This document shows positions 28,496 to 36,935 of a stretch of 64,000 nt of DNA, in pieces. Position 1 is the first letter of the stretch; every line of letters begins with the position of its first letter. The stretch covers positions 3,224,001 through 3,288,000 of the forward strand of contig NZ_CP142884.1 in the NCBI RefSeq assembly GCF_040760075.1. Direction: 5' to 3'. A program made the position numbers and the translations under genes. The notes under the pieces are model-generated. The model was not told the DNA's origin, made no database searches, and worked only from the letters and a program-made list of their open reading frames with translations. This stretch comes from Sphingobacterium sp. R2. GTDB lineage: Bacteria > Bacteroidota > Bacteroidia > Sphingobacteriales > Sphingobacteriaceae.

Positions 28496-28503
28496 TAAAT
28501 TTG
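28496..28503 (+). promoter_or_regulatory. Candidate -7 box immediately before the DUF962-like gene
   Basis: TAAATTTG is a perfect TAnnTTTG box whose last base is only 4 bases before the ATG at 28508. No TTG is properly spaced upstream. If used, the transcript would begin at or within a few bases of the start codon. Confidence 0.4.
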
Positions 28504-28507
28504 CCAA

Positions 28508-29035
28508 ATGAAACAAAAGAAGAAAGTGCAAGAAGCCGAACCTTTACGCCCCGTAGATAAGTATTTTGCGGAGCTGGATGCTAATTTTCAGGATCCGACT
28601 AACCGTCTGATTCAGGCCATCTTTTTGCCGTTATTATTTTTTGGAATCATGGGTGCGATCTGGATGATTCCATTTCCGCAATTCGAATTCCTGGTAAAAC
28701 TCAATTGGCATACTTTTTTAAACTGGGGCTCTTTCTTCATTGCTATTGTCATTTATTATTATTTAAAGCTGTCGGCAACCTTATCTTATGCGATATTATT
28801 CACAATTGGGGGTATGAGCTATTTTATCGTACAATTGGAGCATGTACAGCGAGATGGTGGACCAGCGGTCATTTGGGTGTGTCTTGGCATTGCACTAATT
28901 TCTATTATTGCTCTATTTCTCGGAAAGGGGAAGGAGAAAGGGAATATTACCGGGCAGCAGTTTCTCCAATTTTTATTGGTTGGACCGATATGGCTGTGGC
29001 ATTTTGTATTTAAAAAATTGAAATTAAGATACTAG
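28508..29035 (+). CDS. DUF962/Mpo1-like membrane protein lacking the family histidines
   Basis: This 175-residue protein has four to five hydrophobic segments after a charged N-terminus. The opening pattern NFQDPTNRLIQAIFLPLLFF and the closing FLQFLLVGPIWLWHFVFKKL resemble Bacteroidota DUF962 (YGL010W/Mpo1-like) proteins, whose yeast member is a Fe-dependent 2-hydroxy fatty acid dioxygenase. In the versions I recall the N-terminal motif reads SHxNxTNxxIHW; here both histidines are replaced (NFQ and IQA). It may therefore be non-catalytic or a separate subfamily. It stands alone between terminators. The family call is from pattern memory. Confidence 0.62.
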   Translation: MKQKKKVQEAEPLRPVDKYFAELDANFQDPTNRLIQAIFLPLLFFGIMGAIWMIPFPQFEFLVKLNWHTFLNWGSFFIAIVIYYYLKLSATLSYAILFTIGGMSYFIVQLEHVQRDGGPAVIWVCLGIALISIIALFLGKGKEKGNITGQQFLQFLLVGPIWLWHFVFKKLKLRY

Positions 29036-29096
29036 TTGAACGATCCTGAGGTGCTGATCGTGCGCAATAGGATCGAAGCTAATGCGTGAAACTATC

Positions 29097-29130
29097 AAAA
29101 AAGCCAAATTGCTTGCAATTTGGCTTTTTT
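29097..29130. terminator. Bidirectional terminator
   Basis: Near-perfect palindrome: 16-bp arms (29097-29112 and 29115-29130) with A and T runs at the ends. It lies between the converging DUF962-like gene and the ABC operon and can serve both. Confidence 0.88.
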
Positions 29131-29186
29131 GAGCTTTGGCAATACCTGTGTCGCATTTATCGCGATGTAGCTGCTGCTGTCCGCAG

Positions 29187-30512
29187 CTAACTTTTGTAAT
29201 TAAACCATTTGATAATTTCCTTTAGATTAGCCTTCTTACCATAGATCAGGATGCCTACGCGATAGATCCGTGCAGCAACCCAAGTCACCAACAGGAATGT
29301 TGCTATGAGCAGTGCCAATGAAGTGAGGATCTGCCATAAAGGGACGCCGAAAGGTATGCGTACCAGCATGGCGATAGGTGAGGTGAACGGAATAAAGCTC
29401 AACCAGGTTGCAATTGGACCATTGGGATCATTGATAATAACGCCGAATGAAAGGATGTACGTTAATAACAACGGCATGGTAATGGGCATAGAGAATTGAT
29501 TGGCCTCGGTTTCATTATCGACAGCAGAACCAGCAGCTGCGAAAATCGCACTGTACAATAGATAACCGGCGATAAAAAATAGAAAGAAAAAAATGATGAC
29601 TTCGGTAAAGTTAAAGCTTTGTATCGAACTAAGGATGGCCGCTGATCCATTTTGCGCCATTGCTTTTGAAACAGTGCTCATGTTACCTCCTCCAGGCTGG
29701 CTCGCCGCTACCTCCTGCATGTCCTGAGGATTGACAAATAAGATCGTTGCGGTAATAAATAGGCCACTCGTAAGCAACAGCCACATGACAAATTGTGTCA
29801 GGCCGACCATACCGATTCCGACAATTTTGCCCATCATAAGCTGAAAGGGTTTGACAGAGGAAATAATAACTTCGATGATGCGATTGCTTTTCTCTTCGAT
29901 GATGCCTCGCATGACCTGGGCTCCATATAGAAATAATGATAGATAGACTAAGATAGCCAAAGCAACGCCCAGACCCATCGCGATGGCGGTATTGCTGTTC
30001 TTTTCTTCACCGTCGGCTGTTATTTCTTTGGCATCAATGGCCACTTTAGGTTTAATCGATTGGATGATGTTTAGGTCGATACCCCTGGCTTTATATTCCT
30101 TTTCACGGATGATTTCTTCCAGTTGCTCAGTAATGATCTCCTGTGTGACAAAACTGGTCTTTCCGCTCGTAATAAGCTCCGCTTTTTGGCTGGATAAAAT
30201 GTCTTTGGGAATATAAAGAATCGACTGTTTTGCTTCACTTTTGGCAAGCTGCGCTTTTTGTGCTTGGAGACTGAGTGTGCTAACTGTATAACTTACATTT
30301 TTATTATTTTGGAGTTTGCTTGCAAAGTCGCCTTGTTCATCTAAGACAAAGACTTCGCTGTGCGAATCTTTAAAGCTCTTTTTGGTGAGATAAAACATGC
30401 CTGCATATAGGGCGAAGAAAAATAGTGGCACGGCAAAGGTCATGACAATAAAGGATTTTTTCTTGACTCTAGACAGGTACTCTCTTTGGATAATTAGTAG
30501 TATTTTATGCAT
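29187..30512 (-). CDS. ABC-2 type exporter permease (NatB-like)
   Basis: This 441-residue permease pairs with the ATPase gene directly upstream, with an 8-base overlap. An N-terminal membrane segment (about 20-42) is followed by a large extracytoplasmic domain (about 43-170), then five or six membrane segments to the C-terminus. GIIEEKSNRIIEVIISSVKP, preceded by ALAILVYLSLFLYGAQVMRG, is characteristic of the ABC-2/NatB group, as is FPF-like VRIPFGVPLWQI near the end. NatAB exports sodium in Bacillus; other members export drugs or unknown compounds, so the substrate remains open. Confidence 0.88.
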   Translation of the reverse strand: MHKILLIIQREYLSRVKKKSFIVMTFAVPLFFFALYAGMFYLTKKSFKDSHSEVFVLDEQGDFASKLQNNKNVSYTVSTLSLQAQKAQLAKSEAKQSILYIPKDILSSQKAELITSGKTSFVTQEIITEQLEEIIREKEYKARGIDLNIIQSIKPKVAIDAKEITADGEEKNSNTAIAMGLGVALAILVYLSLFLYGAQVMRGIIEEKSNRIIEVIISSVKPFQLMMGKIVGIGMVGLTQFVMWLLLTSGLFITATILFVNPQDMQEVAASQPGGGNMSTVSKAMAQNGSAAILSSIQSFNFTEVIIFFFLFFIAGYLLYSAIFAAAGSAVDNETEANQFSMPITMPLLLTYILSFGVIINDPNGPIATWLSFIPFTSPIAMLVRIPFGVPLWQILTSLALLIATFLLVTWVAARIYRVGILIYGKKANLKEIIKWFNYKS

Positions 30513-31440
30513 GATTGTTGACTATTGGTGAGGCTTGGGTAACTTTTTGAATAAAAATATCGGCCATGGAGGGGACGATTTCGATGAGTTGATTGAGCTG
30601 TATACGGGGTATTAAATGCATTAACACTTCATTGATATGAATATTGTTATTTAACTGAATTGTAGTGGTATATGTTTTGTCGATCATTTTTGTGTCAATG
30701 ACTTCAAACTGGGGGTTATGGGACAGAAGAAAATTATCTTCGGCTGTTGTATATTCTAGTTTATAGGTGTGATTACGGTATTCTTTTTTAATGGTTTGCA
30801 CAGCACCATCCAATATTTTTTTTGATCGGTTGATCAGGGCTATATTATCACAGAGTTCTTCTACGGTTTCCATTCGGTGCGTGGAGAAGATGATGGTTGC
30901 ACCTTCTTGATTCAAACGGAGTATCTGTTCTTTTATGATATTGGCATTGACCGGGTCGAATCCCGAAAAGGGTTCATCCAGGATGATCAATTGTGGTTGA
31001 TGGATGACTGTAGCAACAAATTGTACTTTCTGCTGCATTCCCTTGCTGAGATCTTCTATTTTTTTGTCCCACCAGGAGGTGATGTCCAAACGTTCGCACC
31101 AATTTTGAATGCGCAGCAGTGCTTCTTTTTTTGAAAGTCCTTTCAGTTGTGCCAAATACAGCATTTGATCGCCAATTTTCATTTTTTTGTATAACCCGCG
31201 CTCTTCTGGTAAATAACCGATTTGTGCAATATGCTTAGGGCCCAAAATCTCGCCATTAAACAATATTTCACCCGAATCGGGGGCTGTAATTTGGTTTATA
31301 ATACGGATTAGTGAAGTTTTTCCGGCACCGTTCGGCCCCAGTAGTCCAAAAATTTTTCCCTTGGGAATTTGAATGGAAACATCGTCCAATGCGCGGTGAT
31401 TGGCGTAATCTTTGGTGACATGATTGATTTCGAGTAACAT
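30505..31440 (-). CDS. ABC transporter ATP-binding protein (NatA-like)
   Basis: This 311-residue ATPase powers the permease that follows. Walker A is LLGPNGAGKTSLIR near residue 33, the Q-loop region is QIGYLPEERGLYKKM, the signature is LSKGMQQKVQF, Walker B is LIILDEPFSGFDP and the switch His is in STHRMETVEEL. The C-terminal 90 residues match the extra domain of NatA/CcmA-like exporters. An 8-base overlap with the permease gene indicates translational coupling. Nothing in the pair identifies the cargo. Confidence 0.93.
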   Translation of the reverse strand: MLLEINHVTKDYANHRALDDVSIQIPKGKIFGLLGPNGAGKTSLIRIINQITAPDSGEILFNGEILGPKHIAQIGYLPEERGLYKKMKIGDQMLYLAQLKGLSKKEALLRIQNWCERLDITSWWDKKIEDLSKGMQQKVQFVATVIHQPQLIILDEPFSGFDPVNANIIKEQILRLNQEGATIIFSTHRMETVEELCDNIALINRSKKILDGAVQTIKKEYRNHTYKLEYTTAEDNFLLSHNPQFEVIDTKMIDKTYTTTIQLNNNIHINEVLMHLIPRIQLNQLIEIVPSMADIFIQKVTQASPIVNNHA

Positions 31441-31777
31441 GTATTGAAGGTTTAATTTTAATTCTTACGTTAAGTTTGATAAAGCTTGCTATCGCTTAAT
31501 GACTGATTGCTATTGATAGGTTAGTATCATTTTCCGCTGAATTGTTACAGCACTGTAGAAAAATTTGTTTTGAGCGTTTTTTTAATCTTACACGTATACC
31601 GGCTTCTTGTATTGGCACGATGGTAAATATTGCGCTTGCGATGTGACTGCTTTGGCAGTGGCGTAGTCATTTAGACAGTTGCTTGAGTGGAAAGTTAGAA
31701 ATAATTGCGCACATTTTGTTCCTCATCTTACAAAATGGGAAATAAAGCTTTTTTATGGGATAGAAGCTGTACAAATC
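31441..31777. other. Intergenic region upstream of engB
   Basis: About 340 bases between the divergent ABC operon and engB. It contains a TAAGTTTG element on the plus strand (about 31472-31479) that faces away from the ABC genes, and several short imperfect repeats such as GTAGTC/GTGACTGC, but no gene, RNA or terminator that I can support. No minus-strand promoter for the ABC operon was recognised. Confidence 0.4.
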
Positions 31778-31808
31778 TTGTCAAAGGGATTGATTTAACG
31801 TACCTTTG
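31778..31808 (+). promoter_or_regulatory. Candidate promoter of engB, nearly leaderless
   Basis: TTG at 31778-31780 and TACCTTTG at 31801-31808 with a 20-base spacer, a full match to the consensus. The ATG at 31813 lies only 4 bases after the -7 box, so transcription should start at or very near the start codon. Confidence 0.65.
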
Positions 31809-31812
31809 CTCC

Positions 31813-32454
31813 ATGGAAGTGAAAAAAGCCGAATTCGTGTGTAGTAACACGAGAGTTGACAAATTACCAGCACCAACTTTGCCGGAGTATGCTTTTATCG
31901 GACGTTCGAATGTCGGTAAATCATCATTGATTAATGCGATGACCAACAAAAAAGGACTTGCCAAAACCTCTCAAAAGCCAGGTAAGACCCAGTTGATCAA
32001 TCATTTTATCATCGACGACACGTGGTATCTGGTGGATTTGCCAGGATATGGTTTTGCCAAAGCCTCAAAGACGAGTCGTAATGAATGGGAAAAGTTCATC
32101 CGCAGATACTTAACTCATCGGGATAATTTGCAATGCGTTTTCGTGTTGGTGGATAGCCGGCATGAACCACAAAAGATCGACCTGGATTTCTGCTATTGGC
32201 TTGGAGAATGCGGGTTGCCTTTTATGTTGGTTTTCACCAAGGCCGACAAGCAATCGGCAGTGAAATCCGATGCTAATGTTGCGAAGTTTAAAAAATCATT
32301 GCTACAATGGTTTGAGGAGGTCCCACAGATTTTCCTGACCTCGGCGGAAAAGAAAATAGGACATGAGCCTATTTTGGACGCTATTGCTGAAGTTAATAGC
32401 CGATTTGTTCCTCCTGAGCTGGATGGAAACGGACAGTTCCAGCCTAGATTTTAA
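31813..32454 (+). CDS. engB: Ribosome biogenesis GTP-binding protein EngB/YsxC
   Basis: EngB is an essential GTPase needed for assembly of the large ribosomal subunit. The 213-residue protein has the five G motifs: GRSNVGKSSLINAM (G1), KPGKTQL (G2), VDLPGYGFA (G3), FTKADK (G4) and SAEKKIG (G5). The ATG at 31813 gives the usual N-terminus MEVKKAEFVCSNTRVDKLP; the longer open frame adds 36 unlike residues and overlaps the promoter. The prenyltransferase gene starts 6 bases after the stop, so the two are likely co-transcribed. Confidence 0.95.
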   Translation: MEVKKAEFVCSNTRVDKLPAPTLPEYAFIGRSNVGKSSLINAMTNKKGLAKTSQKPGKTQLINHFIIDDTWYLVDLPGYGFAKASKTSRNEWEKFIRRYLTHRDNLQCVFVLVDSRHEPQKIDLDFCYWLGECGLPFMLVFTKADKQSAVKSDANVAKFKKSLLQWFEEVPQIFLTSAEKKIGHEPILDAIAEVNSRFVPPELDGNGQFQPRF

Positions 32455-32460
32455 GTTCGG

Positions 32461-33315
32461 ATGAAAAAATATTTGTCTTTAGTTTTATTCGCCCACAGTG
32501 TATTTGCATTGCCATTTGCCTTTATCGGCTTTTTTTTGGCACTGCATACAACGGAATATGCCTTTTCGTGGAAATTATTAGTACTGATGCTTGTATGCAT
32601 GGTAACGGCTCGTAATGCCGCTATGGCGTTCAATCGCTATCTGGATAGAGATATTGATGCGATAAATCCAAGGACGGCCATGCGTGATATTCCTTCAGGA
32701 AAGATTTCAGCGAATAATGCGCTGGTCTTTACACTTGTAAATTGCCTCATTTTTATAGGGGCGACGTATTTTATTAATTCTCTCTGTTTTATGCTGTCGC
32801 CAGTAGCGCTTTTTGTGGTACTTTTCTATTCTTACACGAAGCGTATAACACCGTTATGTCACCTTGTGTTGGGGGCTGGGCTGGGATTGGCGCCAATAGG
32901 CGCCTATATGGTGATTACCGGGCAGTTTGCAACAGTGCCAGTGCTTTATGGCTTTGCCGTGCTGACCTGGGTAAGTGGATTTGATATTATATATGCACTG
33001 CAGGATGAAGTGTTTGATCGGGAAAACCAGCTCAATTCTATACCGGTTTGGTTAGGGACGAAAGGTGCCATGCGCGTTTCGGAATGCCTACATGTGTTTT
33101 CTTTTATTTTTATTTTAATACCCGCATTTCTGATGCCGGTGGGCTGGATTTATTATTTAGGGGTGGTCTTTTACGGTGCCTTGCTGATTTACCAGCATAC
33201 CCTGTTTTCATCGACTAATTTAAGTCGGGTTAATCGGGACTTTATGACAACCAATGGTTATGCCTCCGTGATTTTTGCGGTTTTCTATCTCTTGGATATC
33301 TGGCTGATCAAATAA
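32461..33315 (+). CDS. UbiA-family prenyltransferase (quinone pathway)
   Basis: This 284-residue integral membrane enzyme attaches an isoprenoid tail to an aromatic acceptor. The first aspartate-rich motif is NRYLDRDIDAINPRT (N58, D62, D66), followed by RDIPSGKIS; the second is YALQDEVFDRENQL near residue 180. About eight to nine membrane segments cover the chain. The sequence style matches 4-hydroxybenzoate prenyltransferase-like/MqnP proteins of Bacteroidota, which make menaquinone precursors; MenA-type activity is an alternative. It lies 6 bases after engB and ends at a 50-bp palindromic terminator. Confidence 0.86.
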   Translation: MKKYLSLVLFAHSVFALPFAFIGFFLALHTTEYAFSWKLLVLMLVCMVTARNAAMAFNRYLDRDIDAINPRTAMRDIPSGKISANNALVFTLVNCLIFIGATYFINSLCFMLSPVALFVVLFYSYTKRITPLCHLVLGAGLGLAPIGAYMVITGQFATVPVLYGFAVLTWVSGFDIIYALQDEVFDRENQLNSIPVWLGTKGAMRVSECLHVFSFIFILIPAFLMPVGWIYYLGVVFYGALLIYQHTLFSSTNLSRVNRDFMTTNGYASVIFAVFYLLDIWLIK

Positions 33316-33323
33316 ACGTTTTA

Positions 33324-33373
33324 GCAAAAATAATAAAGGCTTTAGGAATTCCTAAAGCCTTTATTATTTTTGC
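33324..33373. repeat. Perfect 50-bp palindrome: terminator and possible promoter
   Basis: Two 25-base halves (33324-33348 and 33349-33373) are exact reverse complements with no spacer, centred on GGAATTCC. The transcript would form a long hairpin after the prenyltransferase gene. The right arm holds TATTTTTG (33365-33372), a perfect -7 box 22 bases before the next ATG, with TTTA at 33341-33344 about 20 bases upstream; the left arm has the mirror image on the minus strand. Confidence 0.85.
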
Positions 33374-33394
33374 GTCTAAACCAACACACATGAT

Positions 33395-35071
33395 ATGAAG
33401 AAAAGTATTCTTTTTGCCGCGATTTTAGGTATTTCATTAACATCACGGGCACAAAAGCGGCCGACTTATGTGATTCAATATAACCAAAGTTTCAATGGAA
33501 ATGCAGCTGCCCATCAGAATGCCATTCTGGTTTATGCAAACGAGAAAGAGACGTTCGTCAGTTCAGAGAAAGAAATGCAGGGACTGTTGCAAGCACCCTA
33601 CGAACGGGTTGTCGTGGATCGTTCCGGAGGTAATGCCTTACTTAAAATTGCTAAACTCAAAGACGGGTCAATCATTTTAACCAAAGATTCACTCGCGCTT
33701 TCGAAGCAAAAATTTAACACGACAGACGTGACTAAAACGATCTTGGGCTATCCGTGCAAAAAAGTTGAGACCAGCATCAATTCCAATAAAATAGAAGTTT
33801 GGTACACGGATAAATTAGGGGTAAAGGGTGCGCCGACGGAACTTGGTCAGAACCTTGGTTTGGTACTTGAGGTAATCCGTAATGGGAATACACGGACTTT
33901 TGCCACCAGAGTTGAAAAAGTAAAGACGATACCGGATCAACTGCGGCTAAAAGGAAATGAAAAATTGTACGATGAACTCGCTTATAAAGATCTGATCTGG
34001 AAGAATCGTTTTGTCCAAATACCTGTTTTTCGGAAGGAACGCATACGTTTTTCAGATGATGTAAAGTCGGATTCTATTTTGCGTTTTGCCAATGGAACTG
34101 TGTTGGTGAAAAAGGTGAGAATCCCAAAAATAAAGACCAGTGACAATGTATTTGTGCAGTTGGTGGAACAATCAAAAGGTGATGCCTATGATCGCACCGG
34201 TTCAGTTTTTATCATCCCGACCAATAAAGCGCAGAGCTTTTTGGATGGGATGAAAAATGGCGTGGGCACCCTGCCGAAGTATGAGAATGGAAATGGTAAA
34301 GCTTATCAAGGTGTTGTGAAAACAGCTTCGTTTGAACCCATTGTGGAATTGATGCGTTTCTTTACACCCTTTGGTGTTAAGCAATTTAACTATCTTCAGT
34401 TAAAGGATAAGGTTTGGCAGGACTCGGTGCTGTACCGTCAAGATGTATCTGAATTAGCAGGTATGCTAAGCGGACAGGAGGTTTATGTGGGGGCCTTTAT
34501 TGGTAACTATGATAAAGAGGGACATGAAGTGAGCGTTGAGTTGACGATACATCCTGGCTTCGATGCTGCGTCACAGGGCAATCTGAAAAAGACGATGTCT
34601 TTATTTACGACGACCAATGTCATGGAAATGGGAGGTCAGGAGTATGGATCTATGTTCGATGAGGAGAAGGGCTTGAGAGTATCCTTTCATTTGGACCAAG
34701 ACGCTAAAAATGTGCAATTACGCTATATTACCACTGGTCATGGGGGCTGGGGTAACGGTGATGAATTTGTGCCTAAGGAAAACCGTATTTTCCTCAACGA
34801 TTCGCTGCTTTTTAAATATACACCTTGGCGCAACGATTGCGGGTCTTATCGATTGTTTAATCCAGCTTCAGGCAATTTTGCTTCCGGCTTGTCTTCCTCT
34901 GATCTGAGCCGTTCCAATTGGTGTCCGGGTACCTTAACGCCACCCATTTACATCGACTTGGGCGATTTAAAAGCGGGCGACCACACGATGCAGGTACAGA
35001 TTCCACAAGGAGCTCCTGAAGGAACGAGTTTTAGTAGCTGGAATGTAACGGGTACTTTGTTATTCGATTAA
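33395..35071 (+). CDS. Secreted GLPGLI-like / PNGase F-like fusion protein
   Basis: This 558-residue protein has a signal peptide (MKKSILFAAILGISLTSRA, cut before QKRP). Residues 20-200 resemble the GLPGLI domain of Bacteroidota (TKTILGYPCKKVE, IEVWYTDKLGV, LGLVLEVI). Residues 215-558 resemble PNGase F, the amidase that removes N-glycans from asparagine: GDAYDRTGSVFIIP aligns with the D60/R61 region of the Elizabethkingia enzyme (D266, R267), and GHGGWGNGDEFVPKENRIF with its E206 region (E457). The following WRNDCGSYR and SRSNWCPGTLTPPIYIDLG also match. Activity on glycoproteins is likely but unproved; the role of the N-terminal domain is unknown. A -7 box lies in the palindrome just upstream. 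Confidence 0.78.
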   Translation: MKKSILFAAILGISLTSRAQKRPTYVIQYNQSFNGNAAAHQNAILVYANEKETFVSSEKEMQGLLQAPYERVVVDRSGGNALLKIAKLKDGSIILTKDSLALSKQKFNTTDVTKTILGYPCKKVETSINSNKIEVWYTDKLGVKGAPTELGQNLGLVLEVIRNGNTRTFATRVEKVKTIPDQLRLKGNEKLYDELAYKDLIWKNRFVQIPVFRKERIRFSDDVKSDSILRFANGTVLVKKVRIPKIKTSDNVFVQLVEQSKGDAYDRTGSVFIIPTNKAQSFLDGMKNGVGTLPKYENGNGKAYQGVVKTASFEPIVELMRFFTPFGVKQFNYLQLKDKVWQDSVLYRQDVSELAGMLSGQEVYVGAFIGNYDKEGHEVSVELTIHPGFDAASQGNLKKTMSLFTTTNVMEMGGQEYGSMFDEEKGLRVSFHLDQDAKNVQLRYITTGHGGWGNGDEFVPKENRIFLNDSLLFKYTPWRNDCGSYRLFNPASGNFASGLSSSDLSRSNWCPGTLTPPIYIDLGDLKAGDHTMQVQIPQGAPEGTSFSSWNVTGTLLFD

Positions 35072-35147
35072 TGATTTTTTCATCGCTGTCATGTGCCATC
35101 GTATGGGGATACATGACAGCGATATTCCCTCATTTTTATTACAAGGA

Positions 35148-35606
35148 TTAAAGAGGATAAGCGGTCTCGCTTTTAGTTTCCGATAATACAAAGTAGGTCT
35201 GTACGGTGTTCACTTGAGGTAATACCGCCAGACGATGTCGCAAAAAAATATGGTAGGCATCCATATCTTTGGTGGCGATACGCAACATAAAGTCGTAAGA
35301 ACCCGCCATTTGGTAGCATTCCATCACCTCGGGAAATTTAGCTACTTCTTTTTCGAATTCATTCAACACTTCAAATGTATGTGCTTTAAGAAAGACCTGA
35401 GAAAATGAAATCAGCCCAATACCAATCTTATGACGGTCTAAAATAGCGACCGTTTTTTTAATATAGCCTAAACGCTTAAGTTTTCGAACGCGTTCGTGAA
35501 CGGCTGCGATAGATTTATTGAGTTCAAAAGATAGCGCTTTGTTGCTCAGTGATGCATCCTGTTGTAGAAGACGTAATAATTTTACATCGATTTCATCTAA
35601 TTCCAT
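35148..35606 (-). CDS. Lrp/AsnC-family transcriptional regulator
   Basis: This 152-residue regulator has an N-terminal winged helix-turn-helix (LDEIDVKLLRLLQQDASLSN, then HERVRKLKRLGYIKKTVA) and a C-terminal RAM ligand-binding domain (MECYQMAGSYDFMLRIATKD). I chose the ATG at 35606, as the Lrp fold begins there; an upstream ATG would add 12 residues. It is divergent from a cysteine synthase gene with about 160 bases between starts, and regulation of that gene by an amino acid is a reasonable guess. Confidence 0.92.
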   Translation of the reverse strand: MELDEIDVKLLRLLQQDASLSNKALSFELNKSIAAVHERVRKLKRLGYIKKTVAILDRHKIGIGLISFSQVFLKAHTFEVLNEFEKEVAKFPEVMECYQMAGSYDFMLRIATKDMDAYHIFLRHRLAVLPQVNTVQTYFVLSETKSETAYPL

Positions 35607-35711
35607 AATCTGAATATTTTCGGTACTGCTGTAAAAATACACTATTGTTCTGTATTATTTACTGTTCTTAATGTAGTTTTACTTAATTTTTATCGAAATT
35701 AAAGTTATATA

Positions 35712-35742
35712 TTGAATATTATCTTGTCAATAGTCAATTTTG
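35712..35742 (+). promoter_or_regulatory. Candidate promoter of the cysteine synthase-like gene
   Basis: TTG at 35712-35714 and CAATTTTG at 35735-35742 (one mismatch to TAnnTTTG) with a 20-base spacer. The ATG is 25 bases downstream. It lies in the shared region with the divergent Lrp gene. Confidence 0.5.
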
Positions 35743-35766
35743 CAACACAATAATCATTTATTAAAA

Positions 35767-36834
35767 ATGGCTGAACAAGAATTATTAAGCGCGTGTTTGT
35801 CGCCTACGTTGGACAGGAGATTCAAACATCTGTGGAGATTGGTAGGTAATACGCCTATGTTGGAATTGCAGTATACTTATGGCGGTAAACCAGGGCGAAT
35901 TTTCGTAAAATGTGAAAACTACAATCTAACGGGCAGCATAAAGGATAGGATGGCGCTGTATATTTTGTATAAAGCGTATATGAATTGTCAAATCCGCCCC
36001 AGTGATGTGGTGATTGAAGCGACAAGTGGGAACACCGGGATTGCGTTTTCAGCAATCGGTAAGGCGCTTGGTCATCAAGTAAAGATTATTATGCCAAACT
36101 GGCTGAGTAAGGAGCGTACTGATATTATCCGCAGTATGGGTTCCGATATTCAATTGATAAGCAAAGAAGAAGGAGGCTTTTTAGGTAGTATCCGTTTAAG
36201 TGAGGAGCTTGCTTCAAAAGGTGGAGTTTTTCTGCCAAGACAATTCGAAAATCAATATAATGCTGAGGCGCATGAGAAAACCACAGGTTACGAGATTGTG
36301 AAGCAGCTGGAAGAGCAAGGCTTGGTGGCGGATGCTTTCGTTGCTGGTGTAGGAACGGGTGGTACGGTTATGGGGGTAGGCCGTAGCTTAAGAAAGGTCA
36401 ATCCAAATGTCCGCGTTCATCCATTGGAGCCCGCAGAAAGTCCGACATTAACCACAGGGCATAAGGTTGGATCGCACCGTATCCAGGGAATTTCGGATGA
36501 GTTTATCCCAGCGATTGTGGATCTAAATGAACTTGATGCTGTTGTTTGTGCCAACGATGGCGATGCCATTATCATGGCGCAGAAGTTATCGCGCCAATTG
36601 GGACTGGCTGTTGGAATCTCCTCAGGTGCAAATGTGATCGGAGCGATTAAATTACAGCGTGAGCTGGGCGATGAAGCAGTTGTCGTGACCCTGCTATGTG
36701 ATGACAATAAAAAATATCTCAGTACTGATTTAGTGAAAGAGGAACCTGTAAAAGATGGATACCTTTCTACGGATATAGATTTTTCAGGTTTTCAACCAAT
36801 CTGCAGATTGCCAAATCCAGTATTTGGTGCTTAA
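35767..36834 (+). CDS. Cysteine synthase-like PLP-dependent enzyme
   Basis: This 355-residue enzyme belongs to the beta family of PLP enzymes (O-acetylserine sulfhydrylase/cystathionine beta-synthase). [15 protein letters not shown] is followed by [19 protein letters not shown] with the PLP lysine, then [15 protein letters not shown] (carboxylate-binding loop), [13 protein letters not shown] (phosphate cup) and [13 protein letters not shown]. It is about 40 residues longer than CysK, with 30 extra residues at the N-terminus and a C-terminal tail. The ATG at 35767 is preferred to a TTG nine codons upstream. The divergent Lrp-type regulator suggests amino-acid control. CysK, CysM and related roles cannot be separated here. 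Confidence 0.85.
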   Translation: MAEQELLSACLSPTLDRRFKHLWRLVGNTPMLELQYTYGGKPGRIFVKCENYNLTGSIKDRMALYILYKAYMNCQIRPSDVVIEATSGNTGIAFSAIGKALGHQVKIIMPNWLSKERTDIIRSMGSDIQLISKEEGGFLGSIRLSEELASKGGVFLPRQFENQYNAEAHEKTTGYEIVKQLEEQGLVADAFVAGVGTGGTVMGVGRSLRKVNPNVRVHPLEPAESPTLTTGHKVGSHRIQGISDEFIPAIVDLNELDAVVCANDGDAIIMAQKLSRQLGLAVGISSGANVIGAIKLQRELGDEAVVVTLLCDDNKKYLSTDLVKEEPVKDGYLSTDIDFSGFQPICRLPNPVFGA

Positions 36835-36864
36835 AAAAAGATTTAGTTTCATATGTTTATAGTT

Positions 36865-36896
36865 AACTCGGGGAGTCTCTAGCTCCTCGGGTTTCA
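36865..36896 (+). terminator. Hairpin after the cysteine synthase-like gene
   Basis: An 11-bp stem with two G-U pairs (36865-36875 and 36883-36893) is followed by only a short T stretch. It may act as a weak terminator before the dsbD-like gene. Confidence 0.4.
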
Positions 36897-36935
36897 TTGC
36901 TGAAAAACCAATTTAATACCTAAGAATAATACAAC

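Noticed and set aside
31441..31812. Possible small RNA in the long gap before engB
   Set aside because: No stable rod, no terminator with T run and no covariation evidence; only scattered short repeats were seen.
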